Positions 8,885 to 17,232 of a DNA stretch of 61,868 nt are shown here, one piece after another. Positions within the stretch are counted from its first letter, which is position 1. Every line of letters starts with the position of its first letter. The DNA comes from Lachnospiraceae bacterium (GTDB taxonomy: Bacteria > Bacillota > Clostridia > Lachnospirales > Lachnospiraceae), in assembly GCA_003507655.1 (NCBI GenBank), contig DNUZ01000008.1:1-61868 (forward strand), written 5' to 3'. The position numbers and the translations under genes were made by a program. The notes under the pieces are model-generated. The model did not search any database and was not told where the DNA came from. It saw only the letters and a program-made list of their open reading frames with translations.

Positions 8885-9501
8885 GGACAGTAATTGTAGA
8901 CGATGACGGTCTGGTAGCAATTTCATTAAAAACAATATTAGAAGCACAGGGGATTGAAGTGGCAGCAACCGGCAACGACGGAAAAGAAGCGATCGAGCTG
9001 TATCATCAGTATCATCCGGACGTATTGCTGATGGATATCCAGATGAAAGAGATGAGCGGTTTAGAGGCAGCGGAACAGATCCTTATAGAAGATGCAGAGG
9101 CGAAGATTTTATTTTTGACAACGTTTTCGGATGATGAATATATTGTAAAGGCTTTGAACATCGGGGCAAAGGGTTATATTTTAAAGCAGGATTTTGAAGG
9201 GATCGCGCCGGCAATGCAGGCAGTTGAACGCGGGCAGAGTGTGTTTGGAGGAGAAATCGTGCATAAGATCCCGGTTCTGATGCAGAGTAAAGAAGAGTTT
9301 GATTATGAAAAATATGACATCAGTGAAAAAGAGCAGGAGATTATAGAGCAGGTGGCACTTGGAAAAAGCAACCGGGAAATTGCGGGGGAACTTTTTTTGA
9401 GCGAAGGAACCGTAAGGAATTATATCAGTTCGGTGTTAGATAAGCTGTCGCTTCGTGACCGGACACAGCTGGCAATTTTTTATTATCAGAATGTAAGATA
9501 A
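8881..9501 (+). CDS. response regulator, NarL/LuxR family
   Basis: The 206-residue regulator has a receiver domain with the phospho-acceptor Asp52 (LLMDIQM) and acidic pocket DDD at 7-9. It ends in a LuxR-type HTH domain (about 140-200) with the recognition segment SNREIAGELFLSEGTVRNYI. It is coupled to the kinase gene by an ATGA overlap. The likely target is the divergent ABC exporter and its own promoter. Confidence 0.93.
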   Translation: MRTVIVDDDGLVAISLKTILEAQGIEVAATGNDGKEAIELYHQYHPDVLLMDIQMKEMSGLEAAEQILIEDAEAKILFLTTFSDDEYIVKALNIGAKGYILKQDFEGIAPAMQAVERGQSVFGGEIVHKIPVLMQSKEEFDYEKYDISEKEQEIIEQVALGKSNREIAGELFLSEGTVRNYISSVLDKLSLRDRTQLAIFYYQNVR

Positions 9502-9529
9502 TATAAGATAGATAAAGGAGACAAGTTTT

Positions 9530-10303
9530 ATGATTTTTGAGTCACATGCACATTATGATGACAGTAAATTTGACGATGACAGGGAAGAATTGTTATCCTC
9601 TATGCAGGAAAACGGGATTGAAAAAATCATCAATATCGGATGCAGTATCGAAAGCTGTAAATCGACCTTGGAACTGACGAAGCAATATCCGTTTGTCTAT
9701 GGGGCAATGGGAATCCATCCGAGTGATATTGGGGATTTGAATGAAGATACTTTTTTATGGCTGAGGGAGCAGGTAAAAAAGGAAAAGGTGGTTGCAGTCG
9801 GAGAAATCGGACTGGACTATTACTGGGACAAGGAAGAGGAAGTACAAAAAAATCAGCGTATCTGGTTCCGGCGGCAGTTAGAGTTAGCAAAAGAGAGCAA
9901 TCTTCCGGTCATTATCCATTCGAGGGATGCGGCAGCAGATACGATGGAGATCATGAAGGAAGCATATGTGCAGGGAATCAAAGGAGTTATCCATTGTTTT
10001 TCCTATTCTAAGGAACAGGCGCAGGAATATGTGAAAATGGGATATTATATCGGAGTCGGCGGAGTCGCCACTTTTAAAAATGCAAAGAAATTAAAAGAGG
10101 TCATTGAAACGATTCCGTTAGAGAAAATCTTATTGGAAACAGATTGTCCGTATATGGCACCGGAACCGTACCGGGGCAGGAGGAATTCGTCACTTTATCT
10201 GCCTTATGTCGTAGAGAAGATTGCCGGGTTAAAAGGTGTGACAGCGAAGGAAGTAGAAGAAGTTACCTATCGGAATGCAGAGCAGTTGTTTTTAGGAAAG
10301 TAA
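9530..10303 (+). CDS. tatD: TatD family metal-dependent deoxyribonuclease
   Basis: The 257-residue TIM-barrel hydrolase has the HAH motif near the N-terminus (residues 4-6), the VGEIGLDYYW metal-site strand, VIIHSRDA, and the late LLETDCPY and PEPYRGRRN motifs of YcfH/TatD enzymes. The family cuts DNA with 3'-5' exonuclease activity and takes part in DNA repair or RNA quality control. A clear AAGGAGA site precedes the ATG. It is 10 nt upstream of rsmA, a pairing seen in many Firmicutes. Confidence 0.93.
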   Translation: MIFESHAHYDDSKFDDDREELLSSMQENGIEKIINIGCSIESCKSTLELTKQYPFVYGAMGIHPSDIGDLNEDTFLWLREQVKKEKVVAVGEIGLDYYWDKEEEVQKNQRIWFRRQLELAKESNLPVIIHSRDAAADTMEIMKEAYVQGIKGVIHCFSYSKEQAQEYVKMGYYIGVGGVATFKNAKKLKEVIETIPLEKILLETDCPYMAPEPYRGRRNSSLYLPYVVEKIAGLKGVTAKEVEEVTYRNAEQLFLGK

Positions 10304-10313
10304 AAGGAGAAGT

Positions 10314-11180
10314 ATGGCAACATTAGGAAATCCACAGAATACCATTGCGGTATTACAAAAATATAAATTTAATTTTCAGAAAAAATTCGGACAGAACTTT
10401 TTGATCGATACACATGTACTGGATAAGATCATTGATGCGGCGGGAATTACAAAGGAGGACTTTGTCTTAGAGATTGGCCCGGGAATTGGTACGATGACAC
10501 AATACCTCTGTGAAAATGCAAGGGAAGTGGTTGCAGTAGAGATTGATAAAAATCTGATCCCGATATTAGAAGATACTTTGAGTGATTACCGGAATGTCAC
10601 GGTGATCAATCAGGATATTTTAAAGCTGGATATTCCGGCATTGGCAAAAGAGAAAAATGACGGGAAACCAATTAAGGTGGTTGCAAATCTTCCATATTAC
10701 ATTACGACACCGATCATTATGGGACTTTTTGAGAGCCATGTGCCGATCGACAGTATTACGATCATGGTACAAAAAGAGGTGGCTGACCGGATGCAGGTAG
10801 GACCGGGAACAAAAGACTATGGTGCCTTATCTTTAGCAGTGCAGTACTATGCAAAACCGGAAATCGTTGCGAATGTACCGCCGAACTGCTTTATGCCAAG
10901 ACCGAAGGTTGGCTCGGCAGTGATCCGTCTGACCAGACATGAACAATGTCCGGTGGAAGTGGAGGATGAAAAGTTCATGTTCCGTGTGATCCGTGCATCG
11001 TTTAACCAGAGAAGAAAGACCTTAGCCAACGGACTGAATAATGCACCTGATATTCAGGTATCCAAGGAAGATATTGCAAAGGCTTTAGAGGAATTGGGAG
11101 TTGGGGCAGGCATCCGCGGAGAGACACTGACCTTAGAGCAATTTGCACGGCTTAGCAATATTTTAAAAAAATATATGTAA
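10314..11180 (+). CDS. rsmA: 16S rRNA dimethyladenosine transferase
   Basis: The 288-residue SAM-dependent enzyme dimethylates two adjacent adenines near the 3' end of 16S rRNA during small-subunit maturation. KKFGQNFLID (about 24-33), EIGPGIGTMT (motif I) and NLPYYITTPI (motif IV) are diagnostic of KsgA. The length is normal. An AAAAGGAG site lies just upstream, and it is co-oriented with tatD. It converges with the minus-strand gene at 11197 with only 16 nt between stops. Confidence 0.96.
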   Translation: MATLGNPQNTIAVLQKYKFNFQKKFGQNFLIDTHVLDKIIDAAGITKEDFVLEIGPGIGTMTQYLCENAREVVAVEIDKNLIPILEDTLSDYRNVTVINQDILKLDIPALAKEKNDGKPIKVVANLPYYITTPIIMGLFESHVPIDSITIMVQKEVADRMQVGPGTKDYGALSLAVQYYAKPEIVANVPPNCFMPRPKVGSAVIRLTRHEQCPVEVEDEKFMFRVIRASFNQRRKTLANGLNNAPDIQVSKEDIAKALEELGVGAGIRGETLTLEQFARLSNILKKYM

Positions 11181-11196
11181 AAACTATGCAGAAGAA

Positions 11197-11985
11197 CTAT
11201 TGGAACTCCACAATATCTTTTCGGAAACGTTTCGGCAGATTCTGGTTTTGCAGGGCAGGATTTTTTCTTGCATCGATTGCAATACTTTCAAAGAAGCCTT
11301 TCCAGAGTTTTTGATATTCTAATTCCATAGAGGAATAGTCTGTGATCATATCGGCATTGAGATCGGAAGCATCTGTTAATACACAGGGGCTTCCTTTTTT
11401 ATGCAGTATCGCTAACTGCCTGCTTTCGTCATAGATCATAAAGTTTTCCTGTGGCAGCCGGTCACTGAAATGGTCTGCTAACAGAAGCAGGATATTGTGC
11501 TTTGGGTGCACCGTGGCAATTAAAACGCCATTTTTTAATTCTTCAAATCGTAGAAAGCCGAGCAGATGATGTGCTTCATTGCCGGCAGCACGGGCAAGGG
11601 AAAAGACTTCATGGACATAGGGTTCTGCTAAGTAATCCGGCAGACGGCTTCCATCGGGAATTGCAAGTCCAAGGACAATACTCTTATATACGGCATCGGC
11701 TTTGTCCATCGGATGCCGTTTGCTGACGCATTTCTCATCAGAGATGACAGCCTGATAGAGGATCGAATAGACTTCTTCACCCAGGTGTTGCTTTAAGGTT
11801 CTGCTTACTTTCTCACTCTTTTGTAAATCCGGTGTGACATCCCGGTAAGTGCAGAACAGATCATAGTTCTTTTCTCCGGTGTGGATCTGCAGGGAAATAT
11901 TGTTGTGTCCAAGGCGGCTCTCCCAGGCATCGTAGACACCGGTAAAAATACCTTCGGGAGAATCCTCACATAAAAAAACATACAT
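11197..11985 (-). CDS. partner protein of the putative DNA repair radical SAM enzyme (TIGR03915-like)
   Basis: The 262-residue protein starts MYVFLCEDSPEGIFTGVYDAWES, typical of the TIGR03915 family (conserved partner of TIGR03916 radical SAM proteins, sometimes fused to a uracil-DNA-glycosylase-like domain). No glycosylase domain is fused here. The start at 11985 follows AAGGAGC; the longer reading to 12027 lacks a site. It lies 46 nt downstream of the radical SAM gene on the same strand and should share its SOS-type promoter. Its biochemical role is unknown; DNA modification or repair is inferred in the literature from the pairing. Confidence 0.82.
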   Translation of the reverse strand: MYVFLCEDSPEGIFTGVYDAWESRLGHNNISLQIHTGEKNYDLFCTYRDVTPDLQKSEKVSRTLKQHLGEEVYSILYQAVISDEKCVSKRHPMDKADAVYKSIVLGLAIPDGSRLPDYLAEPYVHEVFSLARAAGNEAHHLLGFLRFEELKNGVLIATVHPKHNILLLLADHFSDRLPQENFMIYDESRQLAILHKKGSPCVLTDASDLNADMITDYSSMELEYQKLWKGFFESIAIDARKNPALQNQNLPKRFRKDIVEFQ

Positions 11986-12031
11986 AATAAAGCTCCTTAT
12001 CCATAGGCCAGATGTGACAGCCCACACAGGA

Positions 12032-13321
12032 TCATCCTAAGATATCGGAGAGTGTAAGCTGTTCATAGCCCTGATTTCGTAATTCTTTTGGTACCATGGT
12101 CCGGTCAGAAACAAGATTGCGCACGATATAATCTTCGTCTAATTTTGTGGGATACATCATTCTGCCGGAACAGGTAATAAAATATAATGCCCGCTTTAAG
12201 ACGACCCCCATCCGTTTTAGATCATCAAAACCAAGATTTGCGTGCCGTCTTGCTCTTATGATCCGTTGGGCTGATTTGTAACCAATGCCCGGAACACGCA
12301 GCAGTGTGCGATAATCTGCCTTTTGGATCTCGACCGGAAAATATTCTAAATGACGGACTGCCCAGTCGCACTTCGGGTCGAGATAAATGTTAAAGTCAGG
12401 CCTTGCCTCGCTTAACAGTTCATCTACATGAAAATGGTAATAGCGCAACAGCCAGTCTGCCTGATAAAGACGGTGTTCCCGCAAAAGAGGCGGTCCACCG
12501 GGCAGCATAGGGAGATTGGAATCCTCATTCACGTTGATAAAAGCAGAATAAAAGACACGCTTTAGGGAGAACCTGTCATAAAGCTGTTCTGCAACACTCA
12601 TGATCTGGTAGTCATTTTCCGGGGTTGCACCAATGATCATCTGGGTACTCTGTCCGGCAGGAACAAACTTTGGGGCGGAGCGGTACAGTGCCAGTTCTTC
12701 TTTGTTCTCCGTGATACCGTTCTGGATCTGCCGCATAGGTTTTAAGATGGTTCGCCGGGATTTATACGGTGCTAATTTTTTTAATGCATTGGCAGTCGGC
12801 AGCTCTAAATTAATGCTCATACGGTCAGCTAAATATCCGGTTCTCTGGACTAAGAGCGGGTCAGCCCCCGGAATTGCCTTCACATGGATATATCCGTTGA
12901 AATGGTATTTGTTACGCAGCAAAAATAAAGTCTGATAGATCAATTCCATCGTGTAGTTCGGACTGATCAGAATCCCGGAACTCAAAAAAAGTCCTTCGAT
13001 ATAATTCCTGCGGTAAAATTCTAAGGTAATGGTGCAGATTTCTTCCGGCGTGAAAGAAGCACGACGCACATCATTGTTACAGTTGTTCAAACAATAAGCA
13101 CAGTTAAAAATACATTCATTCGTAAACAGTATTTTTAAGAGGGAGACACAGCGTCCATCAGCAGAAAAAGTGTGGCAGATGCCCGGTGCAAGGCAATTCC
13201 CCATTCCGGTCTTGTTCCCGAAACGGTCTACGCCGCTGGATGTACAGGCAACATCATATTTTGCTGCGTCTGATAAAATGGTCAATTTTTCAAAAAGCGT
13301 CATATCCATTGCAATTTGCAT
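12032..13321 (-). CDS. putative DNA modification/repair radical SAM protein (TIGR03916-like)
   Basis: The 429-residue protein carries the radical SAM cluster motif CIFNCAYC (Cys70, Cys74, Cys77), binding a 4Fe-4S cluster that cleaves S-adenosylmethionine. Additional N-terminal cysteines (Cys26, Cys43, Cys49, Cys58) are visible. Near the C-terminus (about 350-370) a helix-hairpin-helix segment, LRVPGIGYKSAQRII, suggests non-specific DNA contact. This matches the TIGR03916 family, always paired with TIGR03915. The start at 13321 has a GGAGGG site; the longer ORF would run through the promoter. Two LexA boxes flank that promoter, so DNA damage induction is likely. The reaction is unknown. Confidence 0.87.
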   Translation of the reverse strand: MQIAMDMTLFEKLTILSDAAKYDVACTSSGVDRFGNKTGMGNCLAPGICHTFSADGRCVSLLKILFTNECIFNCAYCLNNCNNDVRRASFTPEEICTITLEFYRRNYIEGLFLSSGILISPNYTMELIYQTLFLLRNKYHFNGYIHVKAIPGADPLLVQRTGYLADRMSINLELPTANALKKLAPYKSRRTILKPMRQIQNGITENKEELALYRSAPKFVPAGQSTQMIIGATPENDYQIMSVAEQLYDRFSLKRVFYSAFINVNEDSNLPMLPGGPPLLREHRLYQADWLLRYYHFHVDELLSEARPDFNIYLDPKCDWAVRHLEYFPVEIQKADYRTLLRVPGIGYKSAQRIIRARRHANLGFDDLKRMGVVLKRALYFITCSGRMMYPTKLDEDYIVRNLVSDRTMVPKELRNQGYEQLTLSDILG

Positions 13322-13341
13322 AGCGTCCCTCCATAAAACAC

Positions 13342-13353
13342 AAACAAATGTTC
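13342..13353. promoter_or_regulatory. LexA (SOS) box 2, downstream of the -10
   Basis: AAACAAATGTTC matches the core of the Gram-positive LexA site CGAACRNRYGTTYC except one G to A change in the left half. It lies 8 nt beyond the -10 hexamer, over the start region of the radical SAM transcript, where a bound repressor would block initiation. Confidence 0.7.
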
Positions 13354-13360
13354 TAAAATA

Positions 13361-13389
13361 AGAATAGCACAGAAGAGAGAAAAAATCAA
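13361..13389 (-). promoter_or_regulatory. promoter of the radical SAM repair pair
   Basis: On the minus strand TTGATT (13384-13389) and TATTCT (13361-13366) are separated by exactly 17 nt, a good sigma-A promoter. It sits between the two LexA boxes, with the upstream box directly abutting the -35. Confidence 0.7.
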
Positions 13390-13401
13390 GAACAAACGTT
13401 C
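13390..13401. promoter_or_regulatory. LexA (SOS) box 1, abutting the -35
   Basis: GAACAAACGTTC is a perfect GAAC-N4-GTTC dyad and meets every core position of CGAACRNRYGTTYC apart from the two outer bases. Its edge touches the -35 of the minus-strand promoter. It is also about 2 nt from a candidate sigma-E -35 of spoIID on the plus strand. Confidence 0.8.
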
Positions 13402-13402
13402 T

Positions 13403-13431
13403 GGAATAAAAGGAATTTTTTCCCATATACT
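13403..13431 (+). promoter_or_regulatory. candidate sigma-E sporulation promoter of spoIID
   Basis: GGAATAAA (13403-13410) and CATATACT (13424-13431) are 13 nt apart. The -10 differs from the sigma-E consensus CATACAMT by one base and the -35 keeps six of eight positions of GKMATATT. In Bacillus spoIID is a sigma-E gene. The start codon is 40 nt downstream. Confidence 0.5.
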
Positions 13432-13470
13432 AAAACGGGATGAAATTGTCCTAGGAGTCAGGAGGTCTAT

Positions 13471-14349
13471 GTGAAAGAAAAATTAAAGCTGATTTTCTCC
13501 TGTGTTCTGATCCTGATCTGTCTGCCGTATTTTGTAACTTATTGTTTTCAGGGAGAGCCGGCAAAGGCGACCGTCAAAACGGATGAAAGTATTGAGATTG
13601 CAGGAATCCTTGCTTCACAGGTTCCGGTTACGGTGGAAGAAGAGGCGCTTAAAGCACAGGCGGTCATTGTACGGACACAACTGCAATGGTGCAAAGAGAA
13701 TAAAAAGGAAGCACCGAAGCCGCTTTCAAAAAAGGAGATGGAGCAGCTTTGGGGGCAGGAAAAATATTATGAATTTTATGAAAAAATGATTCGGGCTGCC
13801 GGGGACACGAATGGACAGGTTATGACGTTTGGAGGGAAGGTCATCAATCCGTCTTTTCATAAGGTCAGTGCGGGAATGACCAGGGACGGAAGCCAGATTT
13901 ATAAGGATACGCCGTATCTTTTGAGCGTGAAAAGTTCGGAGGATGTCTTATCGGAGGACTATTTGAGCGTGAAATTTTTCACAAAGAAGGAATTTGAGGA
14001 AAAATTGGCGGGGGTATTACAAAATAAAGAAGAAGATCCTAAAGAAATTGAGGCATATCTGAACACGTTTACGATCAAGCGGGATGGGGCAGAGTATGTC
14101 ACGGAGTTAGAAAAAGACGGGAATCCTCTGGATGTCGATGCATTTGTGCAGGCATTTGAGCTGCCGTCGCCCTGCTTTTTTTTGAAAGAGATGGACGGAC
14201 ACATCCGCATTGTGATAAAGGGGTGTGGTCATGGTTACGGACTCAGTCAGTACGGTGCAGAGGATATGGCAAAAAATAAGAAATCTTATGAAGAAATTCT
14301 AAAATATTATTTTTCCGGTATTAAAATCGAAAAAATGGGGAAACACTAA
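13471..14349 (+). CDS. spoIID: stage II sporulation protein D, SpoIID/LytB domain
   Basis: The 292-residue protein has an N-terminal membrane anchor (about 7-25). It carries the SpoIID domain with the early segment EEALKAQAVIVRTQ and the C-terminal signature GCGHGYGLSQYGAEDMA. SpoIID is a lytic transglycosylase of the septal peptidoglycan-degrading DMP complex during engulfment. Translation starts at GTG behind AGGAGGT (13460-13466). It is directly followed by spoIIQ, whose product holds the mother cell and forespore membranes together, so the two form a sporulation pair. Confidence 0.9.
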   Translation: MKEKLKLIFSCVLILICLPYFVTYCFQGEPAKATVKTDESIEIAGILASQVPVTVEEEALKAQAVIVRTQLQWCKENKKEAPKPLSKKEMEQLWGQEKYYEFYEKMIRAAGDTNGQVMTFGGKVINPSFHKVSAGMTRDGSQIYKDTPYLLSVKSSEDVLSEDYLSVKFFTKKEFEEKLAGVLQNKEEDPKEIEAYLNTFTIKRDGAEYVTELEKDGNPLDVDAFVQAFELPSPCFFLKEMDGHIRIVIKGCGHGYGLSQYGAEDMAKNKKSYEEILKYYFSGIKIEKMGKH

Positions 14350-14382
14350 CATTATCAAATGTAGATAATGGATGGTGAAGAA

Positions 14383-15123
14383 ATGAAGAAAAAGAAGGAG
14401 TATATCATCGCCGGCTCACTTTTGAGTCTTGCCATTGTAGGAATGGTATTTGCCTATAACACGGAGTCGGGAGATAAGAAATCACAGGAAAAAGAGGAGC
14501 AGCAGGTTGCTTTTCAGGAGGTCGAAAAAGACAAGGAGACCGCAAAAGAGGAAGTCGAAGATGTGTCCAGCATTTTAAAAGCGAAAGAAAAAAAGGAAGA
14601 ACAAAAGCAGGAGCAGAAGCAGAAAGCAGAGACACAGAAGGAAGAAGTGAATGTAGCAAAGGAAGAACCGAAGGTGCAGGAGACAGCAAGTAAGCCATCC
14701 GCACTGACTTTTAAGGGAGAGCTCGCATGGCCGGCAGCCGAAGAAGGTAAAGTGATCATGAACTACAGCATGGATCAGACGGTTTATTTTAAATCGTTAG
14801 ACCAGTACCGTTATAACCCGGCAGTCATCATCGGAGCAAAGGTGAACGATAAGGTGACATCAGCGGCAGCCGGAAGTGTTTTAGATGTTTCTAATAATGA
14901 AGTAACCGGATGCACCGTTACCATGAATTTAGGCGACGGATACAAAGCAATCTACGGACAGTTGAAAGAAGTAAGCAAAAAAGCAGGAGATTATGTTGCT
15001 CCGGGTGAGGTCATTGGCTATATCAGTGAACCGACAAAATATTACTCAGAAGAGGGCAGCAACTTATATTTTGAACTGCAAAAAGATGACCAGCCGGTAG
15101 ACCCAATGGGTTATTTCAAGTAA
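14383..15123 (+). CDS. spoIIQ: SpoIIQ-like engulfment protein with degenerate LytM (M23) domain
   Basis: The protein (246 residues from this ATG) has one N-terminal transmembrane helix (about 8-25), a highly charged Lys/Glu/Gln spacer (about 30-105) and a LytM fold at about 110-245. The zinc ligands of active M23 peptidases are gone. The HxGxD region reads YNPAVIIGA and the HxH strand reads NLYFELQ. The protein is therefore probably structural, binding SpoIIIAH across the intermembrane space. The ATG at 14383 has a partial GGTG site; an ATG at 14368 lacks one. It lies 33 nt after spoIID. Confidence 0.82.
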   Translation: MKKKKEYIIAGSLLSLAIVGMVFAYNTESGDKKSQEKEEQQVAFQEVEKDKETAKEEVEDVSSILKAKEKKEEQKQEQKQKAETQKEEVNVAKEEPKVQETASKPSALTFKGELAWPAAEEGKVIMNYSMDQTVYFKSLDQYRYNPAVIIGAKVNDKVTSAAAGSVLDVSNNEVTGCTVTMNLGDGYKAIYGQLKEVSKKAGDYVAPGEVIGYISEPTKYYSEEGSNLYFELQKDDQPVDPMGYFK

Positions 15124-15126
15124 TTC

Positions 15127-15155
15127 TTGAACGGTGTTCGGAAGTCTGCTATAAT
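15127..15155 (+). promoter_or_regulatory. sigma-A promoter for the GIY-YIG/helicase pair
   Basis: TTGAAC (15127-15132) and TATAAT (15150-15155) are separated by 17 nt. A small hairpin CGGCGGTG/CACCGTCG lies in the leader near 15173-15193, followed by a short T run. Confidence 0.6.
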
Positions 15156-15253
15156 ATAACAGATATTGTGTTCGGCGGTGGAATACACCGTCGATTTTCA
15201 TGCTCTTTAAAAAGAAATTTTCTGAACAGATATTTGTAAAAAAGAGGCGTAAG

Positions 15254-15508
15254 ATGAATTATACATACATTCTGCAATGTGCAGATGGAACCTATTATAC
15301 CGGTTGGACGAACAATTTAGAAAAAAGGGTCGAGGACCATAACCAGAACAGGGGAGCAAAATATACGCGGGGTCGGACACCGGTAAAGCTGGTATACAGT
15401 GAAACATTTGAGACCAAAAGCGAAGCCTTAAAAAGAGAGGCGGCGATCAAACGACTCAGCCGCAGCGAAAAAGAGGCATTGATCGCGAAACAGCATAAGG
15501 AGAATTGA
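15254..15508 (+). CDS. GIY-YIG nuclease superfamily protein (UPF0213/YhbQ-like)
   Basis: The 84-residue protein is a stand-alone GIY-YIG domain. MNYTYILQCADGTYYTGWTN contains the YTYI and YTGWT strands, followed by a conserved Arg helix and NRGAKYTRGRTPVKLVY. Such small members are linked to nucleic acid processing or repair, but substrates are poorly known. I start at 15254, where an AAAGAGG site lies upstream and the product begins at the conserved strand. The stop overlaps the helicase start by one base, so the two are translationally coupled. Confidence 0.88.
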   Translation: MNYTYILQCADGTYYTGWTNNLEKRVEDHNQNRGAKYTRGRTPVKLVYSETFETKSEALKREAAIKRLSRSEKEALIAKQHKEN

Positions 15509-17100
15509 TGGAAACAGTTAGATTTGACGAATTAGAGTTACAGCCGCAGATTTTAAGAGGAATCAAGGCAATGGGATTTGAGGAGGCAACCCCGATCCAG
15601 AGTCAGGCAATTCCGGTTGTGATGAGCGGCAGTGATGTCATCGGTCAGGCACAGACCGGAACAGGAAAAACAGCAGCATTTGGAATCCCGATCTTACAGA
15701 CCGTAGACCCTTCTAATAAGAAAACACAGGTGATCATCCTCTCACCGACGAGGGAGCTCGCCATACAGGTAGCCGATGAGATCCGTGCTCTGGCAAAATA
15801 TATGCACGGTGTCAAGGTACTTCCGGTTTATGGCGGTCAGGAGATCAGCAAGCAGATCCGCTCGTTAAAAGGCGGAGCACAGATCATCATCGGTACACCG
15901 GGAAGAGTCATGGATCACCTTCGCCGAAGAACGATCCGTTGTGATCATGTCAACAAAATTGTCTTAGACGAAGCAGACGAAATGTTAAATATGGGATTTC
16001 GTGAGGATATCGAGACCATTTTAGAATATATTCCGGAACCGCATCAGACGATTCTTTTTTCTGCAACGATGCCGAAACCGATCTTAGAGATCACGAAAAA
16101 GTATCAAAAGGATGCAGTCACCATTAAGGTGGTAAAAAAAGAACTGACCGTACCAAACATTGACCAGTTCTATTATGATGTGAAGAGAAAAGAAAAAATT
16201 GACGTGTTATCCAGACTTTTAGATTATTACGATCCGAAGCTGTCCTTAGTGTTCTGTAACACAAAACGTAAGGTAGACGAACTGACGAATGAACTTCAGG
16301 GCAGAGGATATTTTGCGGAAGGTCTGCATGGAGACATGAAGCAGTCCCAGCGTGACCGTGTTATGAATAATTTCCGAAAGGGCAAAACGGATATCCTTGT
16401 GGCGACGGATGTAGCGGCAAGGGGAATCGACGTAGACGATGTGGAGGCAGTTTTTAACTATGATATTCCGCAGGATGACGAGTATTATGTACACCGTATC
16501 GGAAGAACCGGACGTGCCGGAAGAACCGGACGGGCGTTTACATTTGTAAAAGGAAAGGAAGTCTACAAACTCAAGGACATCCAGCGTTATTGCAAGACCA
16601 AGATTTTAGCGCAGCCGATCCCGTCCAGTCAGGATGTTGCGATGATCAAGGCAGAAAAGATCATGGAGCGGATCGGAAATATCATCGAGGAAGAAGACTT
16701 AAGCAAGACGATCAATTTCATTGAGCAGGCGATCAATGAATCCGATGATCTGACCGCAATGGACATTGCAGCAGCATTTTTATTAGATGCTCTTGGAACA
16801 CAGGAAGGAAATGTTACAGGCAGCAGTGACTATGATTTTGAGAATACCGGTGCAGAAGAGGGCATGGTCAGACTCTTTATCAATATCGGAAAAAAACAGC
16901 GCGTAAAGCCGGGTGACATCTTAGGTGCGGTTGCAGGTGAGACCGGAATGCCGGGAAGTCTGGTAGGTGCGATCGATATGTATGATAAGTATACATTCGT
17001 GGAAGTGCCGAAGGAATACGGAAGAGAAGTCTTAGAAGCGATGAAAAATGCGAAGATCAAAGGAAAATCCATCAATATGGAGCCGGCGAATCAGAAATAG
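15508..17100 (+). CDS. DEAD-box RNA helicase with DbpA-type RNA-binding domain
   Basis: The 530-residue helicase remodels RNA, probably in ribosome assembly or RNA decay. It has the Q motif region (ATPIQSQAIP, about 28-37), Walker A AQTGTGKT (48-55), the DEAD box (VLDEADEM, about 152-159), SAT (FSATMP) and motif VI HRIGRTGRAGRTGRA. The C-terminal 75 residues (about 455-530) form a DbpA/CsdA RNA-binding fold (VRLFINIGKKQRVKPGDIL). The ATG at 15508 follows AAGGAG; a TTG three bases earlier is less likely. It overlaps the GIY-YIG gene. Confidence 0.93.
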   Translation: METVRFDELELQPQILRGIKAMGFEEATPIQSQAIPVVMSGSDVIGQAQTGTGKTAAFGIPILQTVDPSNKKTQVIILSPTRELAIQVADEIRALAKYMHGVKVLPVYGGQEISKQIRSLKGGAQIIIGTPGRVMDHLRRRTIRCDHVNKIVLDEADEMLNMGFREDIETILEYIPEPHQTILFSATMPKPILEITKKYQKDAVTIKVVKKELTVPNIDQFYYDVKRKEKIDVLSRLLDYYDPKLSLVFCNTKRKVDELTNELQGRGYFAEGLHGDMKQSQRDRVMNNFRKGKTDILVATDVAARGIDVDDVEAVFNYDIPQDDEYYVHRIGRTGRAGRTGRAFTFVKGKEVYKLKDIQRYCKTKILAQPIPSSQDVAMIKAEKIMERIGNIIEEEDLSKTINFIEQAINESDDLTAMDIAAAFLLDALGTQEGNVTGSSDYDFENTGAEEGMVRLFINIGKKQRVKPGDILGAVAGETGMPGSLVGAIDMYDKYTFVEVPKEYGREVLEAMKNAKIKGKSINMEPANQK

Positions 17101-17162
17101 TGTAAAGATTGTGTCTTTTTTCCTATGCAAGAAAAATTTTCAATGCCGCAGGAGAAGAAGTA

Positions 17163-17171
17163 TGCTATAAT
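17163..17171 (+). promoter_or_regulatory. extended -10 promoter
   Basis: TGCTATAAT is an extended -10 element (TGnTATAAT) 60 nt before the start of the membrane protein gene. No clear -35 is visible at the usual distance, which suits extended -10 promoters. Confidence 0.5.
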
Positions 17172-17232
17172 GAGCGAAAGAAAATTTGGAAGTAAATAGC
17201 ATTTTAACATTTAAAGTAAATTGGAGGTTATA

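Noticed and set aside
15129..15139. LexA-like GAAC-GGT-GTTC before the GIY-YIG gene
   Set aside because: The half-sites are separated by 3 nt, not the 4 nt required by LexA; it also overlaps an ordinary -35.
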